In this document: positions 33,569 to 41,319 of the stretch, piece after piece
How positions within the stretch are numbered: the stretch's first letter is position 1
Layout of the letters: each line of letters starts with the position of its first letter
Origin: an uncultured Pontibacter sp.
GTDB lineage: Bacteria > Bacteroidota > Bacteroidia > Cytophagales > Hymenobacteraceae
DNA: 64,000 nucleotides
Reading direction: 5' to 3'
NCBI RefSeq assembly: GCF_947492645.1
Contig: NZ_CANLMZ010000016.1
Coordinates: forward strand, 1 to 64,000
Program-made: the position numbers and the translations under genes
Notes under the pieces: model-generated
Told to the model about the DNA's origin: nothing
The model's database searches: none
What the model saw: only the letters and a program-made list of their open reading frames with translations

Positions 33569-33905
33569 TTTATGGTTGCCTGCTTATGGCTGGTTCGGAG
33601 CGTGTTTAAAATTAATGCTTTGGTCTATATATAGCTGCTACCGGTGCCAGCCGCACAGATCTAGCTTGTAAAAGTGCTACGTTAACAGTTGGCTATACTT
33701 AGCCGCTACACCCTATGTATGGGTTGAAAATTATTTTAGCCCGAATTTTGTTACAAGGGTAAGTAGGGGCATGGGAAGCGTATATTCGCAACCTTCGTAA
33801 TTTTCTGCTGGTATAGATGATTAACCCCACACAAGAAATTATTAAATTGTAGCACTTGCCGCCGTCTCAAAAGGTCGGGCAGCGCTGCATCTATTAAAAT
33901 ATACT
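33569..33905. other. Intergenic region between ruvX and the protease gene
   Basis: 337 nt without a gene, divergent promoters on both sides. A GC-rich AGCTGCTACCGGTGCC stretch lies near 33635. No repeat, tRNA or riboswitch pattern was recognised. The downstream promoter is not clear. Confidence 0.5.
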
Positions 33906-35567
33906 ATGGAAAAGATGGAAAACGAAGAGGAGAGAGGTAAAATTAGGAATTCAACATTTCAGGTAAGGCTACCTTTATTTATTGCACTATCACTAGTGGT
34001 GGGTGTGCTGATAGGCGCTACCACGTTCTCGCCCTCCACCAATAACCCACAGGGCACCGCTAAAAGTTACCTTAAGTTCAGGGATATACTAAGCTACATA
34101 GACCGCGATTATGTAGACACAGTAGACATTGAAAAGCTCTCGGACTACGGCATTACCAAAATGCTGGAGAAGCTTGACCCCCATACTTCTTACATCCCGG
34201 CAGAAGAAATGGCCATGGCCCGCTCATACTTAGAAGGCGATTTTGAAGGCATCGGTGTAGAATTCAATATCTTTAAAGATACCATTTACATTATTTCCCC
34301 GCTTAGTGGCGGCCCATCTGAGGCTGCTGGCATACAAGCCGGCGATAAGATCATAAAAGTAGACGGAGAAACTGTAGCAGGCATTGGCATAAAAAACGAG
34401 GGGGTGTTTAAGCGCCTGCGCGGCCCAAAAGGCACTAAGGTGAAACTGGCGGTGCAGCGCAAAGGCTCCGGCAAGCTCCTTACCTTTACCATCAACCGCA
34501 GTAAAATACCTACTTACTCTGTAGATGTAAACTACATGGTGGATAACCGTGTGGGATACATTAAAGTAAGCCGCTTCTCGGCCACCACCTACGAAGAATT
34601 TAAGAAAGCACTTACCGAGCTACGCCAGAAAGGCATGCAGCAACTTATACTTGACCTGCGCGGCAACCCAGGCGGCTACATGGACCACGCCATACGTATG
34701 GCCGATGAGTTTATAGCAGGCGAGAAAATGATTGTTTACACCGATGGCAAAGGCGAAAAGTATGACTCAAAAACGTTTGCCCACACTAAAGGCGATTTCG
34801 AGAACGGCCCCGTGATTGTACTGCTCGACGAAGGCAGCGCCTCTGCCTCCGAGATTGTGGCTGGTGCCTTGCAGGATAACGACCGTGCTTTGATTGTTGG
34901 CCGCCGTTCGTTTGGTAAAGGATTAGTGCAAATGCCAATTCCGCTGAACGATGGCTCTGAGCTGCGCCTTACTATTTCGCGCTACTACACGCCAAGCGGC
35001 CGCTCTATACAAAAGCCATACAACGGCAAGCCAGAAGAGTACCAGCAGGATATGCTGCACCGCTTCGAAAACGGCGAGTACTTTCACCCGGATAGTACCT
35101 TGTTTGTAGACTCGCTTAAGTATAATACATCAAAAGGCCGGGCTGTGTATGGCGGCGGCGGTATTATGCCTGATGTATTTGTGCCACGCGATACAATGGC
35201 GCTTACGCAGTACCTGAGCCAGCTGTACAACAACAACATCATGCGTGAGTATGCGCTTAACTACTACCGCGACAACCGAAAGGCTTTAGAAAAGATGAGC
35301 TTCGATAAGTTTAATAAAAACTTTGAAGTAACCGACAAAATGCTGCAGGATATTGTGCAAATGTCGAAAAAAGCTGACGTAGCGTACAAAACAGATGAGT
35401 TTAACCGTTCTAAAGAGCTTATCCGCAACAACCTCAAAGCATTTATAGCACGCAGCTTGTATGGCAACAAAGGCTTCTTTCCGGTGCTGCACGAACAAGA
35501 CGAGGAGTTTCAGCAAGCGCTAAAGCATTTTAACCAGGCACAGCGCCTGGCAAAAGGAGGCGCATAA
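33906..35567 (+). CDS. Carboxy-terminal processing protease (S41 family)
   Basis: A 553-residue S41 peptidase. One N-terminal membrane anchor (about 22-42), then the S41 N-terminal helices, a PDZ domain (about 95-185: FEGIGVEFNIF, SGGPSEAAGIQAGDKIIKVDGE) and the tail-specific protease core. In the core, DLRGNPGGYM (about 248-257) and DEGSASASEIVAGAL (about 304-318) carry the catalytic Ser, with the general-base Lys in RRSFGKGLVQMP (about 334). Such proteases degrade or mature proteins in the periplasm after recognising C-termini. Full length, monocistronic. Confidence 0.95.
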   Translation: MEKMENEEERGKIRNSTFQVRLPLFIALSLVVGVLIGATTFSPSTNNPQGTAKSYLKFRDILSYIDRDYVDTVDIEKLSDYGITKMLEKLDPHTSYIPAEEMAMARSYLEGDFEGIGVEFNIFKDTIYIISPLSGGPSEAAGIQAGDKIIKVDGETVAGIGIKNEGVFKRLRGPKGTKVKLAVQRKGSGKLLTFTINRSKIPTYSVDVNYMVDNRVGYIKVSRFSATTYEEFKKALTELRQKGMQQLILDLRGNPGGYMDHAIRMADEFIAGEKMIVYTDGKGEKYDSKTFAHTKGDFENGPVIVLLDEGSASASEIVAGALQDNDRALIVGRRSFGKGLVQMPIPLNDGSELRLTISRYYTPSGRSIQKPYNGKPEEYQQDMLHRFENGEYFHPDSTLFVDSLKYNTSKGRAVYGGGGIMPDVFVPRDTMALTQYLSQLYNNNIMREYALNYYRDNRKALEKMSFDKFNKNFEVTDKMLQDIVQMSKKADVAYKTDEFNRSKELIRNNLKAFIARSLYGNKGFFPVLHEQDEEFQQALKHFNQAQRLAKGGA

Positions 35568-35645
35568 ATAACAAGTATAAGGATACTTTTATAAATTGCC
35601 TTACAAGCTACTTTAACAGAACCTGATTACTATAGCATCCAACGC

Positions 35646-36821
35646 ATGGCATATTATTATAAGCTGGGAGAGATCCCGCAAAAAAGGCACACGCAGTTCC
35701 GGCAACCCGATGGCACGCTTTACGCAGAGCAGCTGGTAGGTACGCTGGGCTTTAGTGGCGTATCTTCGCTGCTCTATCATATTAATCCGCCTACCCAGAT
35801 GAGCCGCATTGGCGAGGCTAAACCCTTTGCCCCTAAAAAGGCCGAAGGTATAAAGCTGCAGCCCCACCACCTGCGCACGTTAAATGTTGAGCGTACCGGC
35901 ACCGATTACCTGAGTGCCCGCAAAACCATGCTCTTTAACAGCGATGTAGCCATCAGCATCTGCAACCCATCGGAGAGCGAAATGGGCTATTACTATAAAA
36001 ATGGCCAGGCTGATGAAGTAGTGTTTGTGCATGATGGCACCGGCGACCTGCTTACCCAGATGGGCCGTATTCCGTTTAAGCCCGGCGATTACCTGGTAAT
36101 TCCGCGCACGGTTATACACAAGTTCAGGTTTGATGAGGGGCAGGTAAGGCTGCTGGTAATAGAGTCGTTTAGTCCGATTGAGACACCACGACGCTATCGC
36201 AATCACTTTGGGCAATTGCTGGAGCACTCGCCGTTTTGTGAGCGCGACATGCGCCCGCCGGTAGAACTGATAACCGAGACACAACGAGGCGAGCACCTGG
36301 TACAGGTAAAAAAAGAAGGTGAGCTGCACCAGTTCTACTACGACTTCAGTCCGTTTGATGCCGTAGGCTGGGACGGATACTTTTACCCATATGCTTTTTC
36401 TATCTATGATTTTGAACCGATAACAGGCCGCATTCACCAGCCGCCTCCGGTACACCAGACTTTTGAGGCGCACAATTTTGTAATCTGCTCGTTTGTGCCC
36501 CGCCTGTTCGACTATCACCCAGACTCTATACCTGCGCCCTACAACCACTCCAACGTAGACTCTGATGAGGTGCTATACTACGTGGAAGGCGACTTTATGA
36601 GCCGCAAAGGCGTGGATAGGGCTTCGTTTACGGTACACCCAGGCGGTATACCGCACGGGCCACACCCAGGCACAGTAGAGGCAAGTATAGGCAAGAAAGA
36701 AACGCACGAATATGCCGTGATGATTGATACCTTTAAGCCTTTATACCTGACAGAAGATGCTGTTGCTTATATGGATAAAAATTACCCAATGAGCTGGAAC
36801 GAGCACGGCAACAAAGCCTAA
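35646..36821 (+). CDS. hmgA: Homogentisate 1,2-dioxygenase
   Basis: Iron-dependent ring-cleaving enzyme of tyrosine/phenylalanine degradation, opening homogentisate to maleylacetoacetate. The 391-residue protein has the double-cupin HGD layout. The iron ligands are seen in YNHSNVDSDEVLYYVEG (about 302-318; His/Glu) and in GIPHGPHPG (about 340-348; His). The N-terminal KRHTQFRQPDGTLYAEQ is the typical HGD entry segment for Bacteroidota. No other tyrosine-catabolic gene is adjacent. Length slightly shorter than the human enzyme (about 445), typical for this bacterial type. Monocistronic. Confidence 0.9.
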   Translation: MAYYYKLGEIPQKRHTQFRQPDGTLYAEQLVGTLGFSGVSSLLYHINPPTQMSRIGEAKPFAPKKAEGIKLQPHHLRTLNVERTGTDYLSARKTMLFNSDVAISICNPSESEMGYYYKNGQADEVVFVHDGTGDLLTQMGRIPFKPGDYLVIPRTVIHKFRFDEGQVRLLVIESFSPIETPRRYRNHFGQLLEHSPFCERDMRPPVELITETQRGEHLVQVKKEGELHQFYYDFSPFDAVGWDGYFYPYAFSIYDFEPITGRIHQPPPVHQTFEAHNFVICSFVPRLFDYHPDSIPAPYNHSNVDSDEVLYYVEGDFMSRKGVDRASFTVHPGGIPHGPHPGTVEASIGKKETHEYAVMIDTFKPLYLTEDAVAYMDKNYPMSWNEHGNKA

Positions 36822-36856
36822 AACCCGTAAGTGTGATTAAACCGCGCAGGATTTTG

Positions 36857-36902
36857 TAAATTTGCGGCAGGAAAAACAGTTTATACTTGCTTTTCCTGCC
36901 GC
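36857..36902 (+). promoter_or_regulatory. -7 element and leader hairpin before the lipoprotein-GroES pair
   Basis: TAAATTTG at 36857-36864 is a perfect -7 element. Directly after it, GCGGCAGGAAAA (36864-36875) and TTTTCCTGCCGC (36891-36902) form a perfect 12-bp hairpin whose loop contains TATACTT. If this promoter is used, the mRNA would begin with the hairpin, 30 nt before the start codon; otherwise the hairpin terminates hmgA. Confidence 0.5.
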
Positions 36903-36932
36903 AATTGTATTTTATACTTTCAATTTGCCTCT

Positions 36933-37457
36933 ATGAACTTGTTACGCATTGCCTTTGCAGTCCTTTTAGCTTTTGCTGCAGTCGCCTGCGATGCAGTCGA
37001 CGACCTGTTCACGTTTTACATCGAAGAGGAGGAAACAATTGAGGTAAAATCATACTTTCCGGTAGGTTTGGCTCCAATTGTTCCGATTAAAGTAACCACA
37101 AACTCCAGCGAAGACTTTAAAAACAACAAAACGCAGGCAGAGCTGGTAAAAGATGTTACTCTAAACAGGCTGCACCTGGAAATAACAGACCCGCAAACGG
37201 AGAATTTCAACTTTCTGAGTAAAATAGAGATTTACATCTCAGCTGAAGGCAAAAGCGAGGTTAAAATTGCATACCTGGACCAGATTCCGCAGAACGTGAA
37301 CCTAATACAGCTGGTATCTACAAACGCCGAACTGGACGAGTACATAAAAGACGAGAGCTATACCATTATTACACGTGCCACGCTGGCGAGAGCGGTCGCA
37401 AACGATGTAACTATTAAAGCAAACATGCGATTTAAAGTAACTGCAGATCCTTTATAA
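36933..37457 (+). CDS. Lipoprotein of unknown function
   Basis: A 174-residue lipoprotein: signal peptide with lipobox VAC at Cys19 (MNLLRIAFAVLLAFAAVAC), then a beta-rich domain with no recognised family (EEEETIEVKSYFPVGL, KIEIYISAEGKSEVKIAYLD, a closing KANMRFKVTAD). Expected in the envelope. Its stop codon is one nt before the start of the GroES-like gene (TAA T ATG), so the two are co-transcribed and probably translationally coupled. No assignment beyond this. Confidence 0.7.
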   Translation: MNLLRIAFAVLLAFAAVACDAVDDLFTFYIEEEETIEVKSYFPVGLAPIVPIKVTTNSSEDFKNNKTQAELVKDVTLNRLHLEITDPQTENFNFLSKIEIYISAEGKSEVKIAYLDQIPQNVNLIQLVSTNAELDEYIKDESYTIITRATLARAVANDVTIKANMRFKVTADPL

Positions 37458-37458
37458 T

Positions 37459-37854
37459 ATGAATACATTACCGATGAGGATTTCTGAGAAGAATAAATTA
37501 GAGAAAATAATCATAGTAGGAGACAGGGTGCTTATAAAGCCAAAGTCTTCGAAAGAGCAAACTAAGAGCGGTTTATACTTGCCACCTGGCGTGCAGGAAA
37601 AAGAGAAGGTGCAGGAAGGCTATATCATGAAGGTTGGCCCCGGCTATCCTATTCCCGTTGACTATGGCTTTGATGAAGAAGCTTGGGAGCAGGAAGACGA
37701 GGAGCAGGTGCGCTATATACCACTACAGGCCAAAGAAGGCGACCTGGCTATTTATCTGCAGCGCGATGCCATTGAGATTAACTACCTCAGCGAGAAATAT
37801 TTTATCGTGCCACAGGCAGCGGTGCTGATGCTGGTGCGCGAAGAAGATTTATAA
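37459..37854 (+). CDS. GroES-like co-chaperone paralogue
   Basis: A 131-residue protein with the Cpn10 fold layout: IIIVGDRVLIKPKSSKEQTKSGLYLP (about 17-42), where GLYLP matches the GroES mobile loop/roof region, then VQEGYIMKVGPGY and ISEKYFIV-type closing strands with an extra acidic insert (about 69-84, FDEEAWEQEDEEQ). It differs from the housekeeping GroES (about 95 residues) in its longer N-terminus and acidic insert. It may be a specialised paralogue. No groEL is nearby. Coupled to the upstream lipoprotein gene. Confidence 0.8.
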   Translation: MNTLPMRISEKNKLEKIIIVGDRVLIKPKSSKEQTKSGLYLPPGVQEKEKVQEGYIMKVGPGYPIPVDYGFDEEAWEQEDEEQVRYIPLQAKEGDLAIYLQRDAIEINYLSEKYFIVPQAAVLMLVREEDL

Positions 37855-37880
37855 TTTCATACTTCAAAAGAAAGCCATTT

Positions 37881-37920
37881 AAGGCGCTGCTTTACAAAAA
37901 GTAGCGCCTTTTTGTTTTTA
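37881..37920 (+). terminator. Terminator of the lipoprotein-GroES unit
   Basis: GGCGCTGCTTT pairs with AAAGTAGCGCC with one mismatch, followed by a T-run, about 25 nt after the stop codon. Confidence 0.8.
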
Positions 37921-38090
37921 GCAGTAGCATAATAAGGTTACATGCTGCATTTGATCTTGTGCCAAAGGATTATTCCCTCTATCTTACAAGGTTTTTTGTA
38001 GAATAAAATCATAAAAAAGAAGAGCTTCAGAAGCAACCCTGGCTGCTTTTCTTTTATCTTTTATATACTCTGAGTCTTTCTACTAAAACT

Positions 38091-40628
38091 ATGAATAAAA
38101 AGCTACTACGCTGCGGCACCCAAAAACTGCTATTACTTACCTGTGTATTCTCCCTCGGGCTGCTGACTAGCGCTTTTGGGCAAGACCAGAAAAAGCAGCC
38201 GACAAAAGAACTCCAGGCATTGCGCATTACCACAGCCCCTAAGATTGATGGTGTGCTGGATGAAGCGATCTGGCAGCAGGCGCAAATTGCAACAAATTTT
38301 ATACAGAACAGGCCTACGCCAGGCCCGGCAGAAGTACACCCCACCGAAGTACGCATACTTTATGACGACGAGGCCATTTACGTGGGAGCCATCATGCACG
38401 ATGTGTCGCAGGATAGTATATTCCGGCAAATGGGCCAGCGCGATGATTTGGGTAATACCGACTTTTTCGGGGTATTTTTTGATACTTACAACGACCAGAT
38501 AAACGGCTTCGGCTTTTTAGTGACGCCTGCTGGCGTGCAACTAGACGCCCGGTACTCTACTAACGGCGAAGACTGGAGTTGGAACGCCGTGTGGGAAAGT
38601 AGTGCCAACATACAAGGTACCGATTGGGTGGCGGAGTTTAAGATACCTTATTCTGCTATTCGTTTCAGTAACAAACCTGAGCAATTGTGGGGACTCAATT
38701 TTATGCGACAGCGCCAGTCCAGGAAGCAGGGCTTTTTCTGGAACCACGTAGACCCTGCCAAAGACGGTTTTGCAAACCAATGGGGTAAACTAACCGGCCT
38801 GAAAAACATCGAGGCGCCGCTGCGTTTGTCGTTTACGCCGTATGTGGCGGCATTTGCGGAAAGCTACCCACGGCATGCAGAAGAAAACGAAGATGTAAAG
38901 TATAAAAGCAACTATGGCTTTAGCGGAGGAATGGATTTAAAGTATGGCATCAGCGATGCTTTTACCCTGGACATGACTCTCATTCCGGACTTTAGCCAAG
39001 TGCAGTCGGATAACCAAGTGCTAAACCTTTCGCCTTTCGAGGTACAGTTCAATGAAAACCGTCCCTTTTTTATGGAAGGAACAGAGCTTTTTAACAAAGG
39101 AGGTTTTTTTTACTCCAGGCGAATAGGCGGGGCACCAACCAACCCGCTTGATGGCGACGAAGAAGAGGCGTTGGGCAACACGATCATCGATAACCCAATA
39201 GAGACTAAAATGCTGAACGGCACCAAAGTATCAGGGCGCACAAGTTCGGGTTTAGGAATTGGTGTGTTTAATGCAGTAGTTGGCAGGCAGTACGCCACTT
39301 TACAAGATAGCGAGGGCAACAAGTTTAAAAAGCAGATACAGCCGCTCACAAACTATAACGTTACTGTGCTGGACCAGTCGCTGAAAAATAACTCTTACGT
39401 TACGCTGATAAACAACAACGTGATGCGGCAGGGCGGCACGTATGATGCCAACTTAACGGGCGCCTTGTTCAGGTTTAACGACAGAACCAATACATATGCC
39501 ATTGATGGTAAAGCAGCTGTAAGCCAGAAGTTCTTTTCCGACAGCACCGCCCTGGGGCATATGTACCGTGTTGGCTTAAGCAAAACGAGCGGCAGATTCC
39601 AGGTTTATACGTCGCATACGCTCATCTCCGATACCTATGATCCGAATGACCTGGGAATCTTGTTTGTAAATAACTCGATGGAGGAGAATGTGCAGTTTAA
39701 TTACAACTTTTACCAGCCTTTCTGGAAGTTCCTGAACATGTATACCAGCCTTGGCGCCGTTTACGCGCGGCGGTACAAGCCTGATGCTTTCCAGAACTTC
39801 GTGATCTATGGTGAAGTGAACAGCACGTTTAAAAACTTCCTGAGTGCAGGCCTTAACTTTAATCTGGAGCCCGTGGTAACTTATGATTTCTTTGAGCCGC
39901 GCGTTGATGGCATGTTTTATACTTTCCCGGTAAACTATAGTGCCGGCGGTTATATATCCTCAGACTACCGTAAAAAGTTTGCACTTGATCTGCGGGGTAG
40001 TTACCGCTGGTTCGACGAGAACAATCGCTTTAACTACAGCTATACTATTGCGCCGCGCTACCGCGTAAACGATAAGCTTTCTTTTGTTTACAATTTTAGC
40101 CGAGATTTGCGCCTGGATGACATGGGGTTTGCGAGCAAGTTGAACTTTGATGAAAACGGTGACAATTTAGAGGAGCAGATTGTGATTTTTGGACTGCGTG
40201 ATGTAAATGCCACCACTAGCTCCCTTACAGCAAGCTACAGCTTTAACAACCGCATGACGTTGTCGCTGCGTTCGCGCCATTACTGGTCTAAAGCAGAGTA
40301 TAACCGCTTTTATCGTCTTGCCACCGATGGCCTTTTAAGCAGGGACTCCTACCCAAATGGATATAGCGATACATTCAAAGGAAAAAACCATAACATTAAC
40401 TTTAATGCCTTTAACATCGATATGGTATACTCCTGGTGGTTTGCTCCTGGCAGCGAGATAAGCATTGTCTGGAAAAACGCCATAAACGAGAGCAAAGAGG
40501 AAGTGGTGCCGCGTTACCTGGATAACTTCTCCAACACGATTTCATCGCCGCAAAACAATAGCCTTTCGGTAAAGGTGCTATACTATATCGATTACCTCAC
40601 GCTCAAGAAACGTTTCTCAAAATCCTGA
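38091..40628 (+). CDS. DUF5916/CBM9-domain outer-membrane protein
   Basis: An 845-residue exported protein. The signal peptide (about 1-30, ending AFG|Q) is followed by a family-9-type carbohydrate-binding-like beta-domain (about 45-225: TTAPKIDGVLDEAIWQQA, PTEVRILYDDEAIYVGA, FGVFFDTYNDQINGFGF, SWNAVWESSA, WVAEFKIPYSAIRF). A long C-terminal DUF5916 part, beta-strand-rich and probably an outer-membrane barrel, follows (NENRPFFMEGTELF, then many alternating strands up to LTLKKRFSKS). The usual function in Bacteroidota is unproven, probably surface glycan or protein handling. Monocistronic. Confidence 0.85.
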   Translation: MNKKLLRCGTQKLLLLTCVFSLGLLTSAFGQDQKKQPTKELQALRITTAPKIDGVLDEAIWQQAQIATNFIQNRPTPGPAEVHPTEVRILYDDEAIYVGAIMHDVSQDSIFRQMGQRDDLGNTDFFGVFFDTYNDQINGFGFLVTPAGVQLDARYSTNGEDWSWNAVWESSANIQGTDWVAEFKIPYSAIRFSNKPEQLWGLNFMRQRQSRKQGFFWNHVDPAKDGFANQWGKLTGLKNIEAPLRLSFTPYVAAFAESYPRHAEENEDVKYKSNYGFSGGMDLKYGISDAFTLDMTLIPDFSQVQSDNQVLNLSPFEVQFNENRPFFMEGTELFNKGGFFYSRRIGGAPTNPLDGDEEEALGNTIIDNPIETKMLNGTKVSGRTSSGLGIGVFNAVVGRQYATLQDSEGNKFKKQIQPLTNYNVTVLDQSLKNNSYVTLINNNVMRQGGTYDANLTGALFRFNDRTNTYAIDGKAAVSQKFFSDSTALGHMYRVGLSKTSGRFQVYTSHTLISDTYDPNDLGILFVNNSMEENVQFNYNFYQPFWKFLNMYTSLGAVYARRYKPDAFQNFVIYGEVNSTFKNFLSAGLNFNLEPVVTYDFFEPRVDGMFYTFPVNYSAGGYISSDYRKKFALDLRGSYRWFDENNRFNYSYTIAPRYRVNDKLSFVYNFSRDLRLDDMGFASKLNFDENGDNLEEQIVIFGLRDVNATTSSLTASYSFNNRMTLSLRSRHYWSKAEYNRFYRLATDGLLSRDSYPNGYSDTFKGKNHNINFNAFNIDMVYSWWFAPGSEISIVWKNAINESKEEVVPRYLDNFSNTISSPQNNSLSVKVLYYIDYLTLKKRFSKS

Positions 40629-40631
40629 TGA

Positions 40632-40670
40632 AAGCAAAAGCCGAAGCAGTTTTCGCTTCGGCTTTTGCTT
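40632..40670. terminator. Bidirectional terminator hairpin
   Basis: 16-nt arms AAGCAAAAGCCGAAGC and GCTTCGGCTTTTGCTT around a 7-nt loop between convergent genes (stops at 40628 and 40683). Confidence 0.9.
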
Positions 40671-40682
40671 GTGCTTTGAATT

Positions 40683-41228
40683 CTAAAGTGGCCTGGTCAA
40701 GTCAAAATCGGCGCGGAAGCGGAGCTGGTTATCGCGCTTTAAGATGTAACTGAATGTTTTACCGTCCGGGCTTAAGGCCAAGGTCCACTCATTGGTAGCG
40801 GCGGCAGGCAAAAGCTGTGCTGTAAACGCATCGGCCGGGAAACGCTGCTCTAAGTTGCTTTCAGAGGCAAGCGCCATGCCGCCATACATGGTTACCTCGT
40901 CGGGTGTGCCGTCTTCGTGGCGGTGGTCATGCTTTAGCTGCAACCCCTCCTCTGTCTTAGCCAATACCCAGGTTCTCGATTTGTCCTTGCCTACATGGAA
41001 AGGAATACGGATGGTGGTGTCGGAGCAGGTGCTTACGTGCATGGTTAGTGGCTGGCCGGCAAATGGGTCTTTGCCATCGGCAGGAAAAATTACTTTGCCT
41101 GCGTAAGACTTGCCGCAATGCGTGGCTATACTGGAATAAAACGATTGCTGCGACTTGCTTAGCTGGTATGGCTGTTTAGCGCAGGCAAGTATAAACAGCA
41201 GGCAAAAAGAGAGGAGGATTTGCTTCAT
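40683..41228 (-). CDS. Putative lipoprotein, unknown function
   Basis: A 181-residue exported protein with a lipobox-like LACAK (Cys16) at the end of a short signal peptide. The mature part has a conserved Cys in IATHCGKSYAGKV and a HVSTCSDTTIRIPFHVG strand pair, then LKHDHRHEDGTPDEVTMYGG and a closing LRFRADFDL. It resembles a widespread family of small secreted proteins without a name that I can give. Monocistronic; a strong terminator lies after it at 40632-40670. Confidence 0.65.
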   Translation of the reverse strand: MKQILLSFCLLFILACAKQPYQLSKSQQSFYSSIATHCGKSYAGKVIFPADGKDPFAGQPLTMHVSTCSDTTIRIPFHVGKDKSRTWVLAKTEEGLQLKHDHRHEDGTPDEVTMYGGMALASESNLEQRFPADAFTAQLLPAAATNEWTLALSPDGKTFSYILKRDNQLRFRADFDLTRPL

Positions 41229-41263
41229 GAGGTTAAGTTAGCGAAAACAACCAGAACAAGTAT

Positions 41264-41301
41264 AAAAAGTAAGCCCCGGCATACGTCGGGGCTTACTTTT
41301 T
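41264..41301 (-). terminator. Terminator of the subtilase gene
   Basis: 15-nt arms AAAAAGTAAGCCCCG and CGGGGCTTACTTTTT around an 8-nt loop, 18 nt past the stop on the minus strand; an AAGTATAA word lies next to the outer arm. Confidence 0.9.
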
Positions 41302-41319
41302 ATTTGGTGGCTGCTGAGC

